Notes under the pieces: generated by a model
What the model saw: only the letters and a program-made list of their open reading frames with translations
What the model was told of the DNA's origin: nothing
The model's database searches: none
Program-made: the position numbers and the translations under genes
Source of the DNA: Gnetum montanum
Taxonomy: Eukaryota; Streptophyta; Gnetopsida; Gnetales; Gnetaceae
DNA: 64,000 nt
Assembly (NCBI GenBank): GCA_015680685.1
Contig: MNCI01017909.1
Location: forward strand, 817,466 to 881,465
Direction: 5' to 3'
In this document: positions 1 to 10,899 of the stretch, one piece after another
Layout of the letters: each line of letters opens with the position of its first letter
Position numbering within the stretch: position 1 is the stretch's first letter

Positions 1-565
1 AAAACTTTGTCTTTGATGTAGCCCCTGGCATCAACATGACCTTGTATATGGGATCTCGTCGACATAGCCATAAAATTCTATAAATAGGATGTAACACTTT
101 ATTAATTTTCATCATTTTCTCTCAAATGGTGAAGGAGTTTTTGTAGTTTTTAAAGACCAGAACCTTCTAGAGCCCATAACTTTCACATTGCTTATATGAT
201 TAACCTCATTCTTTGTTCTTGCAGCTACTAGAGGTGAGCTCTACATCATGGAGGCCACAAACCTTATGTTTCTAATGAAAAATTTGTTGGAAATTTTCTA
301 ACTCCCACAAGATTTAAACAATAAAATAATATTAAAATAATTAATTAATGAGCATTAAATGTTTCTAACAAACTTTGGGAGCCATCCAAGTAAAAATAAT
401 ATTAAAACAATTAATCTACCATGATTGTAAATTAGCCAAGTGTAACTAATCCAAGAGACAAGGTACCTAAATGTTGTAAGTTACACATTAAATGCTAATC
501 CTAGGTCATGTTGTGATTATATATGGCACCAAGACCAAAACACCCATAGGAAGCAGGACCATCCT
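1..565 (+). mobile_element. 3' region of an upstream Athila-type copy, fused to the next LTR
   Basis: By eye this stretch aligns with 12340-12850 of the second Athila-type copy and, in its right half (about 410-565), with 9315-9460 of the first copy. It is therefore the tail of an earlier element of the same family. It contains a TATA-like TATAAATAG at 79-87, a donor-like GTGAGC at 234-239, and the first codons of the family's third ORF (ATG at 523). That ORF breaks off after about 14 codons and runs straight into the LTR at 566, so the rest of it and the polypurine tract are deleted here. No intact gene is present. Membership of the family is well supported; the left edge lies outside the window. 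Confidence 0.7.
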
Positions 566-1412
566 AATGAATTGTGTTTAGATATGCTTTGATATCAGAT
601 ACATGATATTGAAGCCTCGATATTAGACACCTAATATCAAATCCTAAGATGCGATGTTGAATATCCAATATTGCAGGGTATATGCTAGCCTATAAACATA
701 GCACTTGGGCACATGATTTTCATAGTTTTTGGAATAGAGTAATGTAGTTCTTATAGTTTAGCCATTCCAATGTTGGAATATTTCTAAGTGCACATAGTAG
801 AAGTCTGAGTGTGTACGGATCTTTATTCGAGCACTGATGTACTTGAGCACAACAGTGTGACGAAAATAAAGATGAGCACTTTTGATAATCCTTGCAACAC
901 TGAGAATAGACTAATGTTTCCTTTAATGCATTTAATATTCATGCACTTTACCTTAATGCATTTTAATTAAGAAATTAATTTCTAGTTGTTAATGAACACA
1001 AACACAACGACTTTGAGCATATGTGTAGCACTTGGTAACCTAGAAATGCTTAATGTTTGGTAACCCAACAATGCTATATGCATTCAAGATGTGTCTAGAG
1101 AGTGGGAACGTGTACTTATGTTAGGTTAGCTAGGCAATAGATTAATTAGATATAAATTCCTCTACCTTTCATTCTTGTTCTAGGCAATTAAACTTATAAA
1201 ATATAAAATGATAAAAATCATATACCTCAGTTGCACTTAACCATATACTTGTACCTCATGAGTGGAACTGAGAAGAAAATGATCATTCCAATTAGATTTC
1301 ACTTCTTAGAACTAGTGTACTTAGGAAGTTAAGGTCTACGAAGTTTGACCAAATTGTGTGTGAATGCTTATGATTTGTATGGTTGGGCATAGGGGTACCT
1401 CACCACTCATCA
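566..1412 (+). repeat. LTR of Athila-type element A (5' LTR)
   Basis: It pairs with the truncated copy at 9767-10310 and with the LTR at 15902-16524 plus 34248-34559. It starts TAATGA (TGATGA in the other copies) and ends TCATCA at 1407-1412, a short inverted repeat with TG...CA ends. A TATA-like TATAAACA lies at 691-698 and AATAAA at 865-870. Both are conserved in the sister LTRs, so they probably mark promoter and polyadenylation. A primer binding site follows directly. The element's age cannot be read well because the partner LTR is truncated. Confidence 0.85.
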
Positions 1413-1425
1413 TTGGTATCATTGT
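1413..1425 (+). other. Primer binding site of element A
   Basis: TGGTATCATTG starts at 1414, one base after the LTR end. It resembles the site complementary to the 3' end of initiator tRNA-Met (TGGTATCAGAGC), with changes in the second half. The minus-strand sister element E has TGGTGTCATTG in the same place. Confidence 0.65.
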
Positions 1426-1566
1426 TGAGAACCCTTTAGTTGTTCCATGTGCTATCTAGGACTTAGTGAAAATTATTCAAAATCATTGGACTGAATCCCT
1501 AAGAGTCATATCATACTTTAAAATAACTACAACAAGCACAGTGCATTTTTATTTTTCTAACGTAAA

Positions 1567-2790
1567 ATGTCTTCTTCTCACAAGAGTGATTATTTGCCCA
1601 AGTTTGATAGAGTACATCAGTAGGTGCTCCACCAATATAGAGTGATATATGTTCATCTTGATAAGTACATATCCAACTTCACCTTCATCCTACACTAGGA
1701 TGAACTACTGTGGTGGCATGACATGGAGGGTAACATTGTGTTGCTGCCAGATTGATCTATTCTTACAATGCTCCAACAAAATCTTGTGCTTTTGGGCCTT
1801 CAAGGACTTCATGCTGAGTATGTTATATAGGATAGTGATGTCAAGGATTATCATCCCATTGAAGCACAACGTCTCAGGGATCGATAGCTAGCACAATGCT
1901 ATGAATCTACAAAGGGGAAGTGGTTCAATGATTCCCCATTCAAGCTGTACCAAAAAGATGATGGGGAATCCTTCTTTGGGGGTTTTCCATTTAGTGAAAT
2001 TCCTCTCTTTGACTTTAATGAAGGAGGTCAAAACTAGAACCTACAATCCATAATCCACAATCTTGATTCCAACAAGAAAGGATTCAATGATAAAGGAGGA
2101 TCTAAGCAGGAAAGTTAGGGTAGGGATGTGGACAAAAAATAAGATTGTGATCATGGCCACTATCACCGAAGAGGGGGTAGTAGGCACCATGATGGTGCTA
2201 GTCCTCCTTGCTCTTCACCTTCATCATTGTCTTGTTCTTCTTATTGCTTCAATCACAACCACAGGGGGCACAACTATGATGGAAGTGATCAATGGGATTG
2301 AAATGATCGAAGGGATCATTGGGCAAGTCAAGATTGGAGGCATGGGTATTCAAGAGAGGCCCGTAGCCATAAACAAAGGGGTAGTAGAGGGCATTGTAGG
2401 CACCCGAATCATGGCCTTGATGAGCATTTTCTTGCTACTTGAAGTATGCTAAACATTGTAGAGGTAGTGAGAATTCCCACAAGGCATGTAAAAGATAGTC
2501 AGATCAAGAGGCCAGACATGAACAATGTACCTAGGTTCAAAGGGAGATATAACTCAGATCCACATAACCATCTCCAAGCTTTCCAAGATGCATGTGCCTT
2601 GTAGAATATAGCAAATGAGTGGTAAGAGCTTAAGTTGTTCCTCAAGACACTCATTAAAGAAGTAGAATACTGGTATAGTTCTTAGAATCCAAATCTATTA
2701 GATGGTGAAGTATAATGCTCGAATTGTTCAATGATAAATATCAAACATACTCTTGAGTGTCCAACTTGAGAAGGAAAATCTAGGGATGGA
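1567..2790 (+). pseudogene. gag: gag of element A (decayed)
   Basis: Frame 1 from the ATG at 1567 can be followed to about 2790 through many stops, mostly TAG. Near 2520-2680 it contains a recognisable capsid core: PRFKGRYNSDPHNHL, then QAF.DAC, LKLF and WY about 45 residues on. This matches the retrotransposon gag pattern (F-G-x-DP-x-HL...F). A middle stretch, about 2080-2400, is rich in His, Gly, Asn and Arg. The product would have formed the virus-like particle in the cytoplasm. The E copy (41495-43042, minus) has the same HLQAF.DA core. It is non-functional here. Confidence 0.7.
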
Positions 2791-4130
2791 AACAAGGGAT
2801 ACACAAACCTTGGATGCCACCATAGGCTGATACTATTCCTTATTGCACACATGTTTTGGTCATGGTTATTCTTAATTGGACCAACTTTGTCACATTTTAG
2901 ATGGGCTTTGATAAAAAATGAGAAGAATCCTTGGCGTTTATGCCTAAGGGTGATTGTTATAATTAAGCATCCATCAGATCCAAAGATTGATCAAGCAAGT
3001 AGCGAAATAGGAAGGAGAATTAAGGAAATGAGAAAGTTTATAAGAGTACAATTGTGATCCTTCAATTCACAAGAGGGAGGTTTGATTCTATGATAGTGAG
3101 GAAGAATCATTACTCAATGAGATGGTGAATCAAAAAACCTTGCTGCTTCAAAAATTTCAATTTGAAATTTTGGCCAAGGTTGATTAGTTATGGAACTCCA
3201 TGGATAGCATATTTCAAGTTATACTAAAAATTGTTGAAGAGTATAAAGAACATGGTAGTGATCATGAGTGCAGGTGGTGCAAGGAAGCTGAATGTGCCCA
3301 TCAAAGAGGTAAGGGAAAGATTGCTATAATTGAGGAAGTTGTAGGAATCAATTTAGATGATGATGGTGGATGTGACATTTTCCATTATGAACATCCTAAG
3401 GGATGTTGTTCCATAGTGTCATACTTATAGGAGTCTAGGGTCTATGCCCTAAATCCATGATTAGCACAAAGATAAACACCCAGAAGATTGCCTTATCCCC
3501 AAGGTAATTCAAGGTAGTTCCACTAGCAGTAATAGTATTATCCAAGTGGAACTCCACTACAATCATATGAGTAGTATCAATAGTGGTAGCAACCATAGTC
3601 ATGGGTGCTAGCAGTACTAAGATGAAAATACCCTTACAGATAACCTGATCCATATGGGTATTAAGTTCAACAACCTCTATCTCCACGTGACTCTTCCAGT
3701 CACATCTCTACTTTCCAACCTCACTACTACCCTCTTGATTATTATTGAACTCATTCTCCACATGCAAGAAGGGATATCACCTTTTATTCTTATCCTCCTC
3801 TTGTTCCTGCATATCTTCCTTCGTCCTCAAATTAGTTACCACCTACTCCATCTATGCAAGGTGAACTTCGAGCTCAACTGCAATAACGCAATGCCACCAA
3901 GGCCATTAATCTATAACTAGTTTTTCAACTAAGTGGTTTGAACACTTGATCTAAGAAAATACCTTTCTTCTAATCCAATAGTCCACCTAAGCCCTCACAT
4001 ACACCTACAGTTGGAAACCTTGTTTCTCCATCTCCCTTTGTATCAAATTCCTTTAAGTCCCCTTCAAAGCAAATACCACCCAAAATCCATACTATTATGC
4101 TTACTCATCTTGTATCTCATTAGATCCATG
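2791..4130 (+). pseudogene. Decayed gag C-terminus and gag-protease linker
   Basis: No reading frame stays open. A 76-codon stretch at 3200-3430 includes C-x2-C and C-x3-H clusters, and then an acidic DDDGG run. Beyond it, 3640-4100 is Ser, Pro and Tyr rich in several frames, like the proline-rich gag tail of sister element E. I recognise no catalytic domain. The most likely reading is the C-terminal half of gag and the spacer before protease. Confidence 0.4.
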
Positions 4131-4159
4131 TTGGCAATCTTCCCAGGAAATTAGCTAAT

Positions 4160-4570
4160 CTTGGGAGTCCTTTTATTTATTTGTAGATTGTTGGGAATGA
4201 ATCGTGCAAAGCTCTTCTTCATTCAAGTTCTAGTGTCAACCTAATTTCTCATGAGATGCATACTGCATGGAACCTACCTCCTCTTAAGAAGAGAAATATT
4301 TGATTAGAATTAGTAGACCAATCCATTACTATTCCATTAAGATAGGTGGAAGACATTATAACCATTGTTTATGGGTGATCTTTTCCTATTGATTTCCTAG
4401 TAATCAAGGTGGAGAACTGCAAAGGGGACTCTCCAATCAACATGGGAAGGGCATGACTAAGCATTTTTGATGTAAGAATGGACATCAAAGATTTTTTCTT
4501 GAAAATATTTAAAGAAAATGCATTTGGGAAGATCAAGAAGAAGCATATTCCATGCATCGTGTACAACGAT
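4160..4570 (+). pseudogene. pol: Aspartic protease domain of element A (decayed)
   Basis: The frame shows SVNLISHEMH, then LELVDQSITIPLR, VEDII, FPIDFLVI and INMGRA. This is the order found in Athila-lineage proteases (ASVNLMPLSVY, ELADRSI..P.G..EDV.V, FP.DF..L, ILGRPFL). The catalytic D-[LT]-G-A is not visible: the position before SVNL reads HSSS. There are several stops. It would have cleaved the Gag-Pol polyprotein; here it is inactive. Confidence 0.65.
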
Positions 4571-5092
4571 ACAGGGTGCAATTCTATGCTGAAACTCTAG
4601 TCAGTGAAATGACCAACCATCTTTGCATGTAAGCAGTGTGCACTAGAAGCTAATATTCAAAGGTGTCTATATGTATCAGCCATAAAACAAGAGGGTACCC
4701 AGTGGCTAACCACTGATTTTGAAAGTAGCACACTTTGCATTGAATCAAATGGGAGCCTAACATCCACATATGTTGCAGGCATAGATGAACTAAAGCAAGT
4801 TGATCACCAACTCTCTCATAATGCAAATGATGATACCTATTGGGGAGAGTTGGAAATTTCTAAAAATTTCAAGCAAGAGCCCCTTGAATTAAATACTCTA
4901 CTAGTTAGCATAGAATATGTGTTCTTAAAAAATGGGAAGCCGGTAATAATCAATGCTAATCTTTCCCCAAAATAAAAACATATGCTATTGAAGATGGTTG
5001 AAAAATGGTCAATAGCCTTTGCTTGGTCATATCTCAAACTCATAGGGATTGATCCTTAGATATGCCAACATTGTATCTACACCAATTCGTCC
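4571..5092 (+). other. Protease-RT spacer, no gene seen
   Basis: All frames carry frequent stops. This is the Athila spacer between protease and the RT entry motif. No structural element is recognisable. Confidence 0.4.
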
Positions 5093-6504
5093 ATGACACC
5101 AAAGAGGCAGCCACAAAGGCGATTAAATCCCAAACTAAAGTAGATCATCAAGGAGGAAATTGATCAACTCCTCAAGGCAGGGTTTATTTATCCCATTATG
5201 GATAGCGAGTCGGTTAGCCCACTGGTGATTGTGCCAAAGAAAGGTGACAAGTGGTAGGTCTGCATCAATTTTCAACTACTGAATATGGAAACATTTAAGG
5301 ATAATTTTCCATTACCATTCATTAATTAGGTGTTAGACATAATATTTTGGCATTGTTTTTATAGTTTTCTATATGGTTATAGTGACTATAATCAAATCCA
5401 GATTGTGCCAAAGGACCAGGTCAAGATAGTGTTCATGAGTCCTTGGGGGACTTTTGCATATCACAGGATGCTCTTTAGTCTATGCAATGGGCCTGCTGCC
5501 TACCAATGCCTGGTCTTGAGCATTTTTAATAGCGAATCAGTAGTGGTATAAAAGTATTCATGGATGACTTCTCCACCTATGAAGCTACATTTGAGTAAGC
5601 TCTGGACTACCTTGAGTAAGTATTAAAATGATTTGTTAAGATAGACCTCAAGCTCAATTGGCAAAAGAGTCATTTGATGGTCCAAGAGGACATTATATTA
5701 GGGCACCAAATCTCACAAGCAAGAATTGAGGTAGATCCTAAAAAAATAAGTTTCATCCAAGGAATAACTCACTAACTAGAAACTTTCAAAGATGTTTGGT
5801 CATTCCTTGGACATACTAGCTACTATTGGTGATTTATAGAGAATTTCTCTAAGATCATAAAATTTTTGGTTGAGTTGACAAAGAAAGATGCATCATTTAT
5901 CTAGACTAATGAATGTGAAAAAGAATTCTAGCAACTGAAGGAGAAACTTGTAGAAACTCCGATTCTACAAGCACCTAACTGGTTCAAATCATTTCATGTT
6001 ATGACAAATGCATCAAATTACACCTTGGGAGTTGTGCTTATATAGTTGGATGATAAGAAATGTTCATATTTCATCCATTGTGCAAGACAAAGCATTATGG
6101 ATGCACAATTGAACTACACCACCATAGAAAAAGAATTGATGGCAGTGGTGTTTGCTTTAAAGAAGTTCAGGCATTATGTGTTTGGATACAAAGTGTTTGT
6201 GCACATGAACCACAATGCCATTTGCTTCCTAATGAACAAGCCAACGGTGAGGCCCCATGTCATACGATGGTTGTTGATCTTACAAGAATTTGATCTTATG
6301 ATGGTAGATCAAAAGGAAACTGAGAATGTGGTGACTAACCACTTGTGTCAGTTACGATGGGACAACAGAGAGAACGAGAGCCCACTATCTTATCTATTTC
6401 TTGATGAACTCCTCTTTGCCAGGGCTATAACTAAACATTTTCCCGTTGAGCCTAAATGGTCTAATGGCATTCTCACCTATCTTCTCACTCAAGAAATGCC
6501 ATAA
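5093..6504 (+). pseudogene. pol: Reverse transcriptase and RNase H of element A
   Basis: The domain begins with RQPQRRLNPKLK and IDQLLKAGFIYPI, the entry into Athila/Tat-type RT. PLVIVPKKG, a degraded YSGYNQI motif (YSDYNQI), PWGTFAYHRMLFSLCN and VFMDDF (catalytic YMDD equivalent) follow. RNase H has LNYTTIEKELMAVVFALKKF and a degraded DH motif (MNHNAICFL). A frameshift lies near 5555 just before VFMDDF; 6046-6504 is open. Stops include the TAG after KGDKW, where Gln or Arg is usual. The phrase PWGTFAY.RM.F.LCN.PA.[FY]Q places it with the Athila lineage. It would have copied element RNA in cytoplasmic particles; it is dead here. Confidence 0.85.
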
Positions 6505-7690
6505 GGATTTGACCATCAGAAGAAATAACAGTTTCTTCACCAGGTAAAATAGTTCATGGAGATCAATGGACACCTCTACAAGGTGTGTGCTAATGGCCTA
6601 ATTCGTTGGTATGTCCCTGATGCTAATCAGCTGTGCATTATCCAAGATCCTCATGAAGGTCCTTATGATGGCCACTATGCTAAGAGATGTACAACCATTA
6701 AAATCTTTATGGCAAGGTAGTATTGGCCAACAATCTTGATGGATGTTCATCAATATGTCCATTCTTGTGAATGCTACCAACAAGATGGTGGAATGACTAC
6801 TCGAATGGATGGACCTCAATAATGGATCCAACCACTAGAATCCTTTGACATATGGGGCATTGATTTCATGGGTCCCATCATGCCCATGTCAAATGGAAAG
6901 GCATACATCATAGTCATTGTTGACTATTGTATGAAATGAGTAGAAGCAGTAGCCGTCACTAACTGTACATCTTCTACTATTGCTTGGTCTGTACAACAAA
7001 ATGTTGTAAACAGGTTTAATGTGCCATGTGCATTAATTTTTGATAATGAAATGTACTTTACAGGAACTACTTTTTGGAAGCTTATGCAACACTTGGGGGT
7101 TGAATATAAACTAACAACACCCTACCACCCCCAAGCCAATGGTCAAGCTAAGGTTACGAATAGGGAAATCATAAACATACTAATAAGAACTATCAACAAA
7201 TATAGAAAAGATTGAAGCAAAAAACTCAACGATGCCCTTCGGCCTAACTCTCAACATGGAAACTTCCTATAGGCTATTTTCCTTATGAGCTAGTGTATGA
7301 AAAATTACCAACACTTCCTATTCAATCCTAGCTCTGTACACTTTTAACAACCTGTGACCTTAACCTTGACTTAAGTCTAGAAAAAAAAAAGAAAGACTAA
7401 TGAATCTCAACTTGCTAAACAAAAACTGATTAGTAGCCTTGTCATCTAATAAGTTGCATAAGGCATTCAACCAAAGGTGTTATGACCTTAGAATTAGGAA
7501 AGTCAAAATTCAACCAGAAGATAAGGTTCTCTACTAGAACCCCACACACATACCTCAATGAACTAAGTTCCAGACATTGTGGGAAGGACCTTATATAATT
7601 TACAAAATTTTCCTTCTGGGGCCATGATGATCTACAAACCTGAGAGCCTAGACAAGAAATAGTTGATCAACATATAACAAGTCAAATTTT
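6505..7690 (+). pseudogene. pol: Integrase of element A
   Basis: It follows RNase H in frame 1. The zinc-binding H-H-C-C region reads HEGPYDGHYAKRC and HSCECYQQDG. The catalytic core has GIDFMGPI (first Asp), IFDNEMYFTG (second Asp) and YHPQANGQAKVTNREI (Glu). The C-terminal part (VLY.NPTHIPQ.TKFQTLWEGPY near 7535-7595) matches the second copy at 10720-10800. No chromodomain is seen, as expected for Athila. Several TAG stops and decayed stretches make it non-functional. It would insert element cDNA into host chromosomes. Confidence 0.85.
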
Positions 7691-9766
7691 TCCATGAGCC
7701 TAAGCAAGCTAGTGCAACAAATGCCTCATCGAATGGACAACCATGCTCAATTTTTTGGATCTCCTCCTTTCAACTCAATTATGGGGGAGATGGCCATCCA
7801 TGCTAGCTATATAAGCGACTCAATTTTTCATCTTTTTATTTTACATGTTTTTTTTACACCTTGTTATGCTTATAACTTCTTGTTTTACAATTTCTTTATC
7901 TTACACCTTTTTATTTTACGTTATTAATTTTTCAAAGTTTTTGTTTTACAACATCGTTAGTAAGTTTTATTTTTCTTAAATATTTTACACTTTCTCATAT
8001 ATTTTCCTTTATTTTGGATATGATTTTCTTATTATGTTTTAATAATAGTGTGCCTTATTACCAAATGGGTACAGTGTGGTTTGATTGATGTGGGCATGTG
8101 CTATTTGGTTATTTGATTGTTAATGTCTAGATTCTTGCTTTGAAGGTTGTTACTGATAACTATGACATGGTTTCTTTTTCATGAAATGGGTAGTGAGTCC
8201 ACAACATCCACCCATTTACAAACTCTATGGTTTTCCTTGTTCTGGAAATGTGCAGTCTCTTTTTCATTAATAAAAATTTAATGAACTTGTAACTTTGGTA
8301 GTTTTCAGATTTGGAAAAGATTCAAAGGTTTGAACAGGGTGTGACTTCAAGGGGATTCAGTACTCTTTATGCATTTGTGCTTACTTGGATGCATGTGTGT
8401 TTTCATGGATTTCTTACTGTTCTGTATTGACCAATAATAAGAAGTTAAATAAGTTTTTTCATGGTGTGGTTTCCATTTCAAGAAAAAAAAACACAAATAA
8501 AAGATGGGAATTCAAAGCACACCCCTTAGACAAAATAAATGGGCTATAAGCACTAGTTATGGAACTAGAAAGACATGTTACCCATGCTTGAAGGTCCCCT
8601 CTAAGTAAGGCCCTTCCTCACTTGCTACTTCTCTTTTCTTCTTTAATATGGAACAATGGTTATCTTGTGTGAGCACTTTTGTGTCTTAGGGGGTGGACTA
8701 GTCTTAGAATGGTGATGCGATGTCACTAAATGTGGTTGATTTTGGTCTATACTAAGAATGGATTTTATTAGGTTATTTAACCACAAAATTCACAAGGGGT
8801 TTCATGTGACCTTAATCGGAAACTCCATTCCACACACTCTCTCATCCATCTATGCTTTCTGTGTTTCACCTCACTGCTAGTTTCATGTTCTTGTTTGATG
8901 TCTTGGTTTGATGTGTTAAAATTCTTAGGTAGTTTCTTTCCAATTTTTATATTTAACTTTCCATAACCATTAATCATCCATAGTGTCCATGGGCTACTCA
9001 GTTTGAAGTTATGCAAGGGCAATAAAAGGCTTATGTCTACTTTGGGAAGGACACATTTGCATATCTTTTGGTTAGATTAGTTGAGTTCTTTACCCTTAGA
9101 AATTTTCACAATTAAACCCTTTTGCATGCCCCATCAATGACATCCAATTGTGCACATCGTCACAATATTTTTTAATGAAATCCTCTTTATATTGTTGTGA
9201 ATTCTTAAACCCTCTTCAAGAATTTCATTGTGTTTGAACCTTTTTGAATTTAATAATGAACCACTTATCCATTTCACCCTATTCTTTAGTTTTCCTATGA
9301 ACACTACTAAAGGAATCGATCTACCATAATCACAACCTAGCCAAGTGTAACCACTAACGAGACAAGGTACTTAAAAGTTATATGTTATACATTGCACACT
9401 AATCCATGATTTTGTTGTGATTACACTGGGAAGCATGGATTGGAAGCAGGACTATCTTTACCAAGGATGACAAAGTAGCATTGTATGCCAAGGATCATTC
9501 ATGGTCATTGGATCTTCTCCCTCTCTCTTCAGCTATTAAGAGGAGTTGGATGTCAGTTTTGTCTAGGGTGTTCACTTCTATTGTCATGAACATCCAATTT
9601 TATAAAATATTGTATATGCATACACTTAGGCACTTAGAACTTGTTTGTTTCATCTGAGTCAAGTTTGCATGTCAGTAAATAATCCCATACCTACCCAATA
9701 TTTTGTAAGGAACTTGTTTTTCCTTTTGTTCACTTGAGGATGAGTTTTCATTAAGTTGTGGAGGTA
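7691..9766 (+). mobile_element. 3' untranslated region of element A
   Basis: No gene is visible. A purine tract ATGGGGGAGA at 7781-7790 recurs at 10981-10990 and, on the minus strand, near 40611-40621. T-rich sequence follows. At about 9315-9460 there is clear similarity to 410-565 and to the start of the third ORF at 12805, so that ORF was once present and is now mostly deleted. The segment ends with a purine-rich tract GTTGTGGAGGTA just before the LTR at 9767, the probable plus-strand primer. Confidence 0.65.
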
Positions 9767-10310
9767 TGATGAATCATGTTTAGATATGCTTCGATATTGG
9801 ATATGTGATATTAGAGCCTCATTATCAGATACCTGATATCAGATCCCAAGATGTGATGTTGAATAACTGATATCGTGGGGTATATGCTAGCCTATAAATA
9901 TAGCACTTGGGCATACGAGTTTCATTGTTTTTGAAATAGAGTAACAAAGTTCTTATAGTTTAGCCATTCCAGAGTTGGAATATTTCTATGTGCCCACAAC
10001 AAGAGTCTAAGTGTGTATGGATCTTTATTCAAGCACTGATGTACCTAAGAATAATAGTGTGATGAAAATAAAGATGAGCCCTTTTGATAATCCTTGCAGC
10101 ATTGAGAATAGATTAATATTTCCTTCAATCAGTTTAATATTCATGCACTTTACCTTAATGCACTGTAATTAAGCAATTAATTTCTAGTTGTTAATGAACA
10201 TAAGCACAACCACTTTGAGCATATGTGTAGTGCTTGATAACCCAGAAACACTTAATGATTGGTAACCTAGCGACGCTATATGTGTTCACGATGTGTTCGA
10301 AGAGTGGGGA
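9767..10310 (+). repeat. Truncated 3' LTR of element A
   Basis: It starts TGATGAATCATG and follows 566-1110 closely, with TATAAATA at 9893-9900 and an AATAAA in the expected place. About 540 bp in, LTR homology stops and the sequence continues directly as integrase of a related element (ACTCCCTATCACCCCCAAGC). The last 300 bp of the LTR and the first three quarters of the next element are absent. Confidence 0.8.
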
Positions 10311-10899
10311 TAGGCAACTCCCTATCACCCCCAAGCCAACGGGTAGGCCGAAGTCACCAATAGGGAGATCACCAAGATCCTTACCAGAACCATCAGCAAA
10401 TACAAGAGGGATTGGAGCACTAAGCTTAACGATGCCCTATGGGCCTATCACTCCACTTGGAAACTTCCTGTAGGATACTCTCCCTATGAGTTAGTGTACA
10501 AAAAGTTGCCAACACTTCCCATTTAGGTTGAACTCCACACACTATCCACCGCCAGTGACTTAGGCCTTGACCTACCACTAGCACAACATGAATGACTAAT
10601 CAATCTAAGTGTGCTAGATGAGAACCGATTAGTGGCCCTATCCTCCAGTGAGATCCACAAGGCCTACAACAAAAAACGAGATGATCTTAGGATTCAGACG
10701 GTCACGTTTAGATGTGGAGACAAAGTGTTGTATTGGAATCCCTCACACGTATCCCAACCGACCAAGTTTCAAACATTGTGGGAGGGACCTTACATTGTCT
10801 CAAAAACCTTCCCATCCAGGGCCTTGTTCATCCACAAACTTGCAGACCCCACCAAAACATAGTTAGTCAACCACCAATAACTGAAACCTTTCCATGAAC
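10311..10899 (+). pseudogene. pol: Integrase C-terminal fragment of the second Athila-type copy
   Basis: The fragment begins inside the integrase core at the PYHPQANG.AEVTNREI motif that carries the catalytic Glu. It runs through WAYHSTWKLPVGYSPYELVY and LDENRLVALSS to GDKVLYWNPSHV and LWEGPYIVSKTF. It is much better preserved than the same part of element A, with four in-frame stops (three TAG, one TGA). No RT, RNase H or N-terminal integrase is present upstream, because the piece is joined directly to an LTR. Confidence 0.85.
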
